Positions 1 to 11,029 of a DNA stretch of 64,000 bases are shown here, one piece after another. Numbering within the stretch: position 1 is the first letter of the stretch; each line of letters starts with the position of its first letter. The notes beneath the pieces are model-generated. The model ran no database searches and had not been told where the DNA came from. It saw only the letters and a program-made list of their open reading frames with translations. The DNA lies in the NCBI GenBank assembly GCA_000226015.1, contig JH154060.1, positions 58,222 through 122,221 of the forward strand, written 5' to 3'. A program made the translations under genes and the position numbers. This DNA comes from Mnemiopsis leidyi (taxonomy: Eukaryota; Ctenophora; Tentaculata; Lobata; Bolinopsidae).

Positions 1-393
1 CGGTGACTGACAGTGAAATTCGATCATCAATGATTCTTTATTTATTATTGACGTTTTATCCGTCGATTATCATAGTTATCATTGGTACCTGATCATTTTT
101 GATCAATGTCGATCACATATTGACCGACTTCGTTGATCCTTTTCAACGGAGGTTGTGAATCTAGAATGTAGATGTTCTGAATTTTACTATCGTCATTCCT
201 CGGTCATACCATGCTTTGTTAATGTGGTAATTTAAGTTTGAGCTCAATATTGTCATTGTGTGAAATGTTAATAAAGTTATCGATAACTGTTATTTGTTCT
301 ACAACTTTAATTTATGAGTCGTGAGACCTGTTTACCTTACTTTCTTTGCGAACACCGTCCATGTCGGTTGATAGTCATCGCCTTTGTCTGCAG
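1..393 (+). other. Probable intron at the window edge
   Basis: No coding potential is seen. The stretch ends in a CTGCAG acceptor at 388-393 that opens the first recognisable exon of the SUEL-kringle gene. Because that exon holds only the second half of a SUEL domain, the exon with the first half must lie upstream of the window, so this is most likely intron sequence. Confidence 0.6.
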
Positions 394-3300
394 GCTATGA
401 GCTTGAGGTGCAACAAACAACAGTATTGCACAGTGACAGCCTCAAATGATGTGTTTGGCGACCCGTGTAAAGGACACAAAAAGTACTTAAGTGTTGAATG
501 GGAGTGTATCAAACCGATAGGTATATCGTTAAAAATTTTTTATACTAGGTTTTCTTATAAAGATTGACAACATTACTAAATCTAACGTATAACGATAACA
601 GCGATAACATTCGTTATACTAAAAGTACAAATTTTAGGGCTTTTCTAACATTAATTATAATTATAAGTTTATAATAATAAGTTTATCTTGAAAGAGAGTT
701 TCTAATTTGCTCAGAGCATGATGGATGATGGGCGATGCTATGCAGTTGAGGCATTTCCTCTTGCATGACCCTGCACTGTTGTTGTTGTTGTTATTAAAAA
801 AATGTGACTACATCACTGTAGTCACCCTCTAGTCGGACAGTAACTTAAGTAAGAATCACAGCAAACAGGACCAGGTATCCATAATTGCAGAAAAGTGATC
901 GTGTCATGGGTTGGTTACACCAGCGCTTGTGTGAGATGGGAAGCAGAGCTTACTTTGAAACAGGGACTAACATAATTGTTACCCTCCACAAGCAACGAAA
1001 CCTCACATTTGCATTCAACAATAGAATTTTGGGAAGCTACGGCGAGTATCCATTGCTATTGGTTTAGTTTCGTTCATTATGTATTTGGCAAACCGTGTTT
1101 AATCGGTTTTCAAAAGCCCAGATTTCTGGCCTCCTTCAGTGTCTAAAACCCTCACATATCAATCATGTCTCATTTGTCATCTGTAAAGCTGAGGCCCGAA
1201 AAGGACTGTTAAACTTCTATCAATCTTCATGCAGCTTATGGCTTCATAAATTATTCATGCCTCGAAAAAAGAATGAAAAGTACTTCCACTAATAAATAGC
1301 CATATTTACGTCGATTTGTCGCACACGTGGTATTGTTGTAATTTCATGTAACATTAAAATTTTGGAGAGTGATTGTCAATCTTTATGGGACAACCTGATG
1401 ATTACTGAAGATTGCGCCTACTAAACAATGCCCATTTATATCTATAATTTTAATCATTAAACAAGCAGGCGCCATATTTTATGGCCTGTTATTGTTCGAT
1501 TACGAGCAACAGAATTAACGCTAAATCGACCAACGTTCAGACGATAATTGTATGTTGAAGACAGATCCGTTTGGGATTCGATACCGAGGAAAAAAAGCTG
1601 TCACCAAATCTGGAAAGAAGTGCCAATCATGGAATGAGCAACAGCCCAACTTAAACCAAAATTTCACTCCCGATAAGTAAACTCGCCTTTTGTGTCAAGT
1701 TTTTAAGTTTTCAGAAGGATGTTTTAAAGAGCAGATCAGAATCGATGTTGTAAGATCGAATTTTTAAAGATCATTTTACAAAGCCTAAATCTACAGATTT
1801 CCGCAAGCAGAATTGGACGAGAACTACTGTAGAAACCCTGGCGGGTAAAACAATGTTGACGTGATTTATAACTATGACTTTTTTATTCAAATGTTAATGT
1901 GAATTGTAAAAAATCATAAAAATGTATAAAAAATTGGCTTTTCTGCTTCAGTTTATGGTTTTAAGATTCCTGTAAAGGCAAATAATTAGGATGCAAATTA
2001 TGCCTATAAGGCAGAAATCATACAAGTTCGTTATTCAGAAAACAATCCTCACCTTGGTGCTACAATGGTGAAGGGACGTCGCCCCCATGGGAACACTGTG
2101 AGCTGGGCGTATGTCACGACAGTAAGTTTCGAAAACTGTTCTTTTTAGTTGATAACACTATCTGAATCGCTTGCTTTAGATTTTCTTGAATAAGAATATT
2201 TTCTTAATCGGAATATTCATAGCAATGCCTTGATCATCTCTTTTCAAGTCTCCAGCTCGAGCGACATCGCGTATGGGATCAATTTGACAACTTGCGAATG
2301 ATAACACATTGATAACCAACCAGCCATTACCGAACACTCACAAAAGTGATATTTTAGTACACACGAAGGAAGCTTGCGAGAACCAGAGGATAACGATTGA
2401 GTGTGGATGGGGTGAGCATGTTAAGATAAAACACGCGGCTTACGGCGTGTATTCTAACGGGAATTCTTGTGGGTATAAGCACAAGGAGAAATGCGTAGCT
2501 GAGAACTCTGTAGAGGTGAAAACGCTTTAAGACTTTGAAATTTTTGTCTTTTGTCAAAATCTCTGCATGCGCTACATTTTCTTGTATCAACAATCAGCAT
2601 ATATATAGAGCAAGGACCAAAGAAAGGCCAGAAAATAGTACTATGTAGCTTCTGATTTGCGAAAATTTGTGACACCTCCAAAAAAACCTTTCGCTATTAC
2701 TTGTTCATTTCCTAATAGAATACATATCGTATCCTTAAATAGATTTCAGCTTATTTCCAGTCATGTCATGTTAACCACTGCGTACAGGCTGTGGAGGAGA
2801 TATGCGGGAAAAACAGATATCGTATTTGCACGCTCACGGCAAACAATGACCTATTTGGGGACCCGTGTAGAGGCAGCAAAAAGTACTTAGTCGTAACCTG
2901 GGCTTGCGCCAAAGATGAGAGTATGGTTTACATTCATTTTATAAGTTCATTGTTCCAATCTCTTAGTCGTACAGTTTTAAATTTAAGCATTATATAACAC
3001 AATTTCTGTGTTTATTTAGCAATGTTTCTTGATATTACACGAACTTGATTATTGTCCCTCTCAGGGTTGCAGTGTATTGAAGAGCACGACCCGAGGGGTA
3101 TACAGTACAGAGGAGGGGTTACTTCAACCAAGAACGGAGAAAATTGTCAAAGTTGGGACTCACAACATCCCAACAAGCATAGCTTCACTCCTGGAAAGTA
3201 AGGCAAGCTTCTGCATAAGATATAAGGGTACATATCCACTATTCCGCAAGCTGGCTTATAGTTCTATTGGTTATTATTATCTATTGTTTTTATTATCATT

Positions 3301-6300
3301 ATCTATTCTCAGTTTTCCGAATGCTGGTTTGGATTACAACTATTGTCGAAACCCACTGGGGTGAGTGTACTGGACAAATCTGGAACTGCTTTTCACTGCC
3401 AAAAATTTACGTAGGTTTTTGGGCAACCTAAGTAATTTCAACTAATTTATTTTCCTGGGAGCTCGGTTTTATCTTATTATGTTCTCTCAAATCTCAAACC
3501 CATTAAGAAAAACATCGCAATCTTTTTCAGGAAGGATATCTCAGTACCATGGTGTTACACTGCTGATAGGCCGGGCTGGGATTGGTGTGACGTCCGCAAC
3601 TGTTCCAAGTCAGGTTAGTTTGAGTTTTTTATGAATCTAGTCTTCTTTCTAGAGATAGTTGAATAGTCTAACATCAATAAAGAGTAAAGACGTCAACTTT
3701 ATAAAAAACACAAATATCTGCATGATGCATTTGCGGGTAAAGGCTTAAGACTCAAGAGTGAGATTGAATTATGTTTAGATTCTATCACGACAACGGAGGA
3801 AGCCTGTGAGGGAGAGTATCTAAAGATAAAGTGTAAGCGACCCTACCACGTTGAGATTAAGGAGGCAGCCTACGGAGTCTGGTCTAATTCTAACAAGTGT
3901 GGAGCCAAGTACGACGAATATGAAGACTGCATCGCGCCTAACTCGATGGAGGTGAGGCTGTAGATTTGATATGATTGAAAGTGAACATGGTTGTTTACTT
4001 GTTTAACTGTAACAGTCTTCGATCAACATTAGGAGAGATTAGGCAAAGTAGAAGAACCTAGCAGCTCACAGGATTATAATCATGAATTGGGCTTAATCCC
4101 CACGAATTTAAATGCCCCTTTCCTTTATTTCAGTCTCATTTTGAACGTTTTTAATTTCTATCCGTTAATGAAGACTAAACAAAATCAGATCGTGAGGGAA
4201 GCCTGCACTTGGCAGGGGAGGCCGACGTTCGAATGCGAAGTTCATGCTGCCAACAACGACAAATGGACAAGGCCGCTTTTTCGGGATCCATGTCCAGGGC
4301 ACAAGAAATATTTGAGGGCGTCTTGGGACTGCGTCCGTGATCCCGGTTTGTAATTACTTTGGTGCAAATGTTTGCTTTTGTTGCAGAAAAAGGTGGCCGA
4401 CGTCCTGCTCCGGAACGTTGAGTCCCAAAGTGTTGGGCAAAGTGTTCTGGAGCACGACAAGGAGACATTGTATAACGCTTAATCTTTAAGACCACTTAAG
4501 TTTGAGACTGATACTGATGGGAATTAAGATGGATTTGTTCGAAATACTCCTTTGTGTGCTGGCAGTTTTTAAACAGCTGAACTTAAAATTCTTCACTAAC
4601 CGAGCTATTGTATGTTTCAGAGTGTTATGAGGGATTCGACGTTACAGGGAAACTTTACAAGGGAACAGAGTCCGTCTCGAGGTCTGGATTTAAATGCCAA
4701 AGATGGGACAAGCAGCACCCCAACAAGCACAACATAACGGTCGAAAAGTTAGTCACTACTCTTTTTGATGCTCTAGTATTTTTCTAATTTCTTTTCGCGA
4801 CAATCTACGGTTGCTTTTTTCTTGTACAATTGTTAACATTACTTGTATTAGATACACAGTACAGATTCAGATTGGTAATGTTAACCATTCCAGTTACCCA
4901 GAAGCAAACTTGCTGATGAACTACTGCAGAAACCCGAACAAGTGAGTGGGTTTCAAAAAGTAAAGATATTTGAATTGATTTAAGTTGAATAGTTGAATAT
5001 AGAAAATTGAAATTGTTAGTTTATTGCGTCAAGATAGGGTAATAAACAAACCCTCTCCCCCAACTTCCGTATAATGTAAGACAGTTCGCAATTCACCAGT
5101 AACATCTCAGTGACATTTTTCCCTGGTGTTACAATGGCGAAGGAACAGAACCAGAGAGGGACTATTGCGACATTATAGAATGTACTGACGCCCGTAAGTT
5201 CTTTCTTCTATCATACAAACCAACTGTCTGACTATCATTTATATAATCATGAACTTACCTTGAAATTCATCCCATTTTCGAAACTTAGTGTTCCAATATT
5301 TCAATTTCATCCCAAACAAATGCAATTTCTATTTTTCTCAATAACAGCCAGCACCCTAATTTGCACGCGTACGCCGTCCGTTAAACCTAGACGCCAAAAT
5401 AACTATCAGAAAAGACAAGAGCTCCAATACTTGAATAGTAAATTCTTACACTCCGCAGTATTCGACTACGATACAGTGAGGTTTACGGACGAGGAGCCCC
5501 AGTCCTCCTTCTACCCCTACCACGTGTCAGTGCTGGTGAAGATTGTCGAGAAGTCACACCTCAGCTTTCCCGATTGTACCATATACCAGGAGGAACATCG
5601 CTGTCCTAATGGGGACTACTTCCGTTTCGAGTTTCGGTACAGCCACGAGCAGAGCCGGCTGGTGTGAGTGCTTTGTTACTAACTGTTTTAAAAACGTGCT
5701 TCCCAAATCAGATTTGATTATCAAAGTCGTTGGTATAATCCTATTGTATGCAAGTTGTAATTTTCTTTTGACCCTGCGGGCTATACTTCTGAACATGACC
5801 CTTAACGTGATATTTAGTAAGTAACCTCCGTGTTCACTGTATCCCCTTCTCAGATTCCATTGGGCTATACGATACGCTCCTCTAGTGACCGAGTCAATGT
5901 CCGTCCATGAAGATTGGACTGATTCAGGAACAGACTTTATTAACGATGTGGCTGATCTGAAAGATGCTTACAAGCCGCACAAGGTCAAGACTCTATCTGT
6001 GGAGATAAACTACCACTCCATGCTGGTGCTTGTTGATTATAAGCCGATCAAAGAGTACATTTTAAACGGAGATTTCTTCCCCTTTGAAACAGGAAGAATC
6101 AAGTCCCGTGGTCATCTCAATCTAGAGCGATGTCGAAGTGCATCCGTCAAAGGGAACTGTTACAACACCCCTTGTAAATTCTACACGGCTCACAAGTTTC
6201 ATGATTACAGAAATTCTGGCGAAATGGAACGCTGCATGAAGATAGACCGGGATGAGTGCAACACTGGGTATTGTCATTCAGGAATCTGCGAGTCTACTGA

Positions 6301-7861
6301 TTTCGAGCACGGTGTTTGCAACTGTAAGTACACAAACACATTCTGGGTTACCGAGAAAAACGTGATGGGAGAATATTGTTCCATCAAAAAGAAGGAGGAG
6401 GCGGAGCAGATCGTGAGGTGGAGTCAAAGTTACGAGATCGAGGTTAACTTCCACGGGGAAACAATAGAGGTGGATCTAGTCCCCAATTTCAAGGACTTTT
6501 CTTGGAAATACTACTTCATAAGAATCTATATGATCAAATTCGAGTTCGGGCAGATCTCACAAAAGTTGGTCTACGCCTCCAAAAGTCCCTTGAAAGGTTT
6601 ACCTGTTGGCACTGGTTTCACGTTTAAATACACCGAGTCCCTGCCCAACACCACATATCTTATTTCTACTTTCGGGAGGGGAGATTTGGACAGTGAGGGT
6701 GATGAACGAGAGCGATCTTTCATACATTACGTAGAAGTCCACACGCCGGGGTACGCTTTCCTGCCGGCTCCCACTGACCTGAAGTTGGTGACACGTCCGG
6801 GATACCTGTTCGAGCTTTCCTGGAAGTATGAAAATGAGATTCCAGCATCGGAGTTTCTCATCACCATATCGCAGCCCAATGGGAAGGTGGAGCATGAGGT
6901 CTCCACGGAGAACCACCAAATCTTGACTCTACAGAGCAACAAACCTTATACGATCTTTGTCGAAAGTCTTAATTCAATTGGAACTTCCAAGTATTCATCG
7001 CACAAACTCAAGTTCACCACCCCTTTCTTCGAGTACAACCGAAAAGTGGTCGGAAAGTACGATTTCGCTAAATGGTTTTTCAAAGAGAACTCCATCACAT
7101 TGGACGGCTGGTTTGTGTACTTCAAGAATCCAGTCAGACGAGACACGCGTGTTCAACGTATAGCACTATTGTGCAATTACAGCATGGAATCCATTGAATC
7201 TGACCCCAAATCTGACTTAACAAAGTTGTTTTCTGCTGCATACCATTCCGCTCGATTTAATCAATCCTACCAGAATCACCAAATATTCAGCCCGTATGTC
7301 ACGGCATCCTTCACAACAAGTCCTCTACCTAGACGTCTTAAAATTGGGGACAAGCACTTTTACGAGGGCTATCTTAACGGAGCTCTGGATAAAAAATTCT
7401 TTTATCAGATTTACGTGATCGTTTGGTTCACTTCTGGCCAGACTGTAGATGTTTCCATTCAGTTTCTAGGGGAGGTTGAGCTTTCAAAGATACCATGGGT
7501 GATTATATTCGTTAGCGTTGCGGTCGCAGCGCTAGTTCTAACAATCCTAGTTGCCATCTTCAATTGCTTTTGTTACGAATTTTTGCTGGCACATCGTCAA
7601 AAGCAAGTTGAGCTATTGAGGGGTAGAGTTTCTGTTAGATCTCTGCTTGTTGAGGAAGTTTACATGAATGACATCCTGCCTGACCCTGACTATGACATGA
7701 CTAAATCTGCTGAGGACAGCCATGATGGGTGCAGTGAAGATGAGCGGTCTTGCTATGATGCTGTAAAGAAGGATGCTGTCGCAAGTGATAATAAACTTTT
7801 CAGGAGACAGTCTGTGACAAAGTCAAAACGGAGACACACTTTTACGAGCCTTACAAACTAG
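394..7861 (+). CDS. SUEL lectin-kringle-FN3 single-pass membrane protein (5' end outside window)
   Basis: Spliced gene; exons by hand: 394-520, 1541-1676, 1797-1844, 2039-2121, 2358-2515, 2788-2920, 3065-3197, 3313-3360, 3531-3613, 3779-3951, 4189-4345, 4621-4747, 4894-4941, 5111-5193, 5348-5663, 5854-7861. All junctions keep phase and give 1,286 residues plus stop. Order: half SUEL, kringle, SUEL, kringle, SUEL, kringle, spacer, EGF-like cysteine cluster (about 6235-6380), a probable and a clear fibronectin III domain (about 6410-7020), a membrane-proximal region, a transmembrane helix (about 7490-7575, IPWVIIFVSVAVAALVLTIL) and about 90 cytoplasmic residues. SUEL halves show the family's FGDPC..KYL..W.C signature, but the usual YGR sugar-contact motif reads YGV. 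Kringles show NYCRNP and PWCY. The tail has several acidic tyrosine sites and no enzyme domain. Likely a cell-surface carbohydrate or protein receptor; I know no named family with this order. Confidence 0.86.
521..1540 (+). other. Long intron of the SUEL-kringle gene
   Basis: About 1 kb between the first SUEL half-domain and the first kringle. The flanking phases match (phase 1 out, phase 1 in), so no exon is required here and none is seen. It holds a short GTT run near 780. Confidence 0.6.
1541..5193 (+). repeat. Tandemly duplicated SUEL plus kringle exon cassette
   Basis: Each SUEL domain is split over two exons (phase 1 in, phase 0 inside, phase 1 out), and each kringle over three exons of 127-136, 48 and 83 bases with the same phases (1, 2, 2, 1). 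Three kringle sets start at 1541, 3065 and 4621. The SUEL sets start at 2358 and 3779, plus the half domain at 394. Identical lengths for the second (48) and third (83) kringle exons in all three copies show that the five-exon cassette was duplicated as a block. Confidence 0.85.
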
Positions 7862-8061
7862 AACTTTTTATGAGATATTTTAGTTTTAACGGCTGATCCC
7901 TTTATCATAATTTTTACATGCCGTTCTATTCTTATTTTAAACATTTTTCAGCATCTTATTCGTGTTTTTGTGTGCTTGGTTGTCAGCAATGTTAACGATA
8001 CTCATACCGTCCTGTTAAAAATTCTAAAAGTAAGACGCAAGATTGCAGCAGTAGTTTATCT

Positions 8062-8067
8062 AATAAA
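8062..8067 (+). promoter_or_regulatory. Candidate polyadenylation signal AATAAA
   Basis: AATAAA lies about 200 bases past the stop codon of the SUEL-kringle gene and before the 3' end of the oppositely oriented pseudokinase gene. Its position is suitable, but use is not proven. Confidence 0.4.
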
Positions 8068-8361
8068 TTATCAAAACGGAAAATCAAATCAAAATATCCT
8101 CGTGGGATCACAAAATTCTAATCTAAATGCAGGCATTGTCGTTTATCATAATATTCTTATTAAAATGATCACAAAACCTCACAAATATCGTCAAAACTGT
8201 CTATTTCTCATCAAGTTCCTTGAACTACGAGCACTTTGCTCCTCAAAGTTCGCTTCTCCATCCCATGACAGCAGCATAGTCTGGTCTGTCTAGTGTTGAA
8301 CGGATTGAAAATTGTAACTCCTCAGCGAAATGACGGGCTGATCCCCGCAATTCTGGTAAGT

Positions 8362-11029
8362 TCATTTGTCATCACCAGACTGTGGTTGTTGTTCTGACGT
8401 CGATCTGGAGAACTGTTGTTGTTCTGACGTCGATCTGGAGAACTGTTGTTGTTCTGACGTCGATCTGGAGAACTGTTGTTGTTCTGAAGTTGATCTGGTG
8501 TAGTGCTGCTCTGCTGAGGACCTCAGTTTTTGTCGCACTTCCATCGCTTCACAGACTCTGAACCAGGGGTGCTTCAGGATCTGGACAGCTGAGAGTCTTC
8601 TGCCCGGCTGCACTGACAGCATGCAGTGGAAAAGATGTCGCAGTTCGTAGGACCACTGAAATTTGATTGGTTAGATCTGAAGGCTCGCTAGATTCATCGA
8701 TTACATTTACTGTAATTTGAAATTTGGTTGGACTTTTAAATATCCGAAATGTAAACTTCTGCAATCGCTGCTGCTATCGTATTCTCGGTCTTGTAATTTC
8801 AATCCAAAGATTAAAAATCATTATGTTACAGTTAAAGGGTTAAGCCTTGAACAGTTTTTATCGTATATCCTAAAACTAAGTTGAGAAAAAAACTTACACA
8901 AGGATGTACGAAGTATTGGCCGGAGAAGATGGACTGGATAAGTTCCTCCTTCGTGTTGCCGAAGAAGGGCCAATGCTGGGAAAGAAGGACATACAGCATT
9001 ACACCTGCTGACCAAATATTACTAGTGGTCGTGTGTTGAGAACTCATCATCACCTGCAGGATAAACCCGGTTAGTTTGGAATAACTTCATTTAAATTTTC
9101 ATAATTTGATATTGATAAATCTTGATGTTTGCAGTTATATGTCATTTAATTGATCGCCTGAATTTACTAATTATTCAATTACCTCAGGGGCTGTAAACGG
9201 GTTGATGGGGGCATCGTGGTCAGCGTCTGGATGGTAGATATCACAATCCACAACATCGTGAAGGAAGATTCTGTCGCTGAAAAATAAGCTGGTTAGTTTC
9301 TTTTTAATACCTTTCTTCGTATAATTCCTAGTTTTATACTAACAATCTGGGGCAGCCGGGTCGATCGTCGGAAATAGTGTCATATTTTCCGATAATTAAA
9401 TGAACTTCGATGAACCTTTTTTAAAAGTAATGATGTTTCCGATGCATAATATGTCTTACAAATTTTATAATTTCGGCCTCAGTCCGAAGATTTGCATTTC
9501 ACAACTTAGCATGATCATACCCTAGATTGATTAATCGCCGGTAAGTTTAAATTTGCCCCAGCTGACTGCTCTGCGGCAGACATGAATTATAGACAAGTAG
9601 ACGGGGTTCCTGAACTGTTCACGTCCTTGTGCCAGGCCTCGCCATGCACTCTGCAGTTACGGGCTGAACACAATTGAATGATCGTAATCCAGAATATACA
9701 ACTCCGGTAGGACTTAACATGCTATTTTGGTGTTATGTTTGTTGTGCAGGGGATTGTAATGCTTGTAAAAACTACAAAATTAGACATTCCAAGCTTGAGC
9801 CTACAGCAAGGGGCTCCGTCTAGCTCGCAATTCAGACGGGGAATCTTGGCGATTTTGTCATGGTATCCCGGGATCATCGTCATTGATTTGAAACGCATAC
9901 TTTCTCAAGGTCTCACATATGCATGTGTTGGGCTCATTCCAAGTAAGCTTACTCTACAAGGTTGGTGGTGATGATGCTTACAAATAAGATGATAAAGATG
10001 TGAAGGTTATTCAAGCTGTTGGTGCTTCTCAAAACACTGATGTAACACGTACAGTGTAAGGCTCGCATATTTACGAAAACTTTCAGGTTGCTACTAAGTC
10101 TAACTATCGACGTTTCAACACATCCGCCACCGATTGCAGCAAATTTCTCCGACTTTTAAAAACAGAAAAATGTTAATCGTATCTGACCGTAATTCCAAGA
10201 CTTACTCTGAGGAACTGGTGATAACAAAGTGGTCTAGCTCCAAGTCTTGAATGACGACACCTCTCGAATGACAGTCATCGAGACACTGTAAAACTTGTCT
10301 GATGATCCGTGCAGCCAGCATTTCAGGGAGGGGTCCTTTTCTTGCCACAAGATCAGCAAGTGAGCCTGGAAAAATGAACTTTCGGTAATTATGTCATCTC
10401 TAGATTCCGCTTTAAAATCGAATATACACTGGGTCTCAGTCTAATCTTGTTCATTGGCACAACCTAAACTGTGGATAAAAAACGAAATAAATTCTCTCAA
10501 TACCTCTGATTTGATCCTGGAATGTGTAGCTCTCCGTCAATACGCTTCCCGTGTTTACAACGTTCATGATCGGTAAAACTCTGGAACATTTCCCCAAAAC
10601 TAGTTGTACTTTCCTTATGTGATTCAGTTCCGCTCCTGGTATAAGTCATATTGTAACAGAAGTTTTTTTAGTGCTGTTTTAAGAAGCCCGATAATTTGAT
10701 GAAAAAACGTTATTATAGTGTGCTTTAAAATTTGTAAGACAAGATATCTTAGGCCTTGTCAGGAAACCTTAAATTGTTTAATTAGGCAAGAAATTGTAAC
10801 AGTCAAGTAACAGAAACAGTACGAGGAAAAGAGCAGAAATTTGCCTACCTGTCCTGCGTTTACAGGTATACGTTTTGTTCTGGTCGTCTCTGGCTAGACA
10901 GATGTGCCGTCCTTGGAATGTTCCTTGGTGTGAGAGCGTGTAGTTTCCCATCCTTGTACACTCGGTAGATTTCTGATCGGTTTTCATGATAGCTAGATTC
11001 TGAACAGGTAGCTGATTAGTGTTGAACAT
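8362..11029 (-). CDS. Tribbles-like pseudokinase
   Basis: Six exons, minus strand: 10849-11029, 10504-10635, 10206-10365, 9183-9276, 8898-9053, 8362-8655. They join in frame to 338 residues. The start is the ATG at 11029, the first in-frame Met before the kinase-like N-lobe (MGNYTL...). The fold is followed through TCK (subdomain II lysine), CHSRGVVIQDLELDHFV in place of HRDLKxxN, FLHDVVDCD where DFG should be, TAPEV, IWSAGVMLYVLL and LKHPWF. Tribbles proteins share the non-canonical loops (a DLKLRKFVF-type catalytic loop and SLE instead of DFG) and GVMLY, which is why I place it there. Tribbles act as scaffolds linking MAPK kinases (through HPWF) and the COP1 ubiquitin ligase (through a C-terminal DQxVP motif). 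HPWF is present; no DQxVP is seen. The tail is a Ser/Gln decapeptide repeat. A divergent CAMK-related pseudokinase is the alternative. Confidence 0.8.
8384..8505 (-). repeat. 30-bp tandem repeat coding for the pseudokinase C-terminus
   Basis: Four copies, the last one degenerate, of a 30-bp unit coding for FSRSTSEQQQ in the last exon. The first three copies are nearly identical at base level, so the expansion is young. It stays in frame because the unit is a multiple of three. Confidence 0.9.

Noticed and set aside
3029-3364. 111-residue plus-strand ORF as a gene
   Set aside because: The true reading frame here is the neighbouring one: after the acceptor at 3064 it gives a kringle first exon (QCIEEHDPRGIQYRGGVTST). 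The ORF is a frame shadow.
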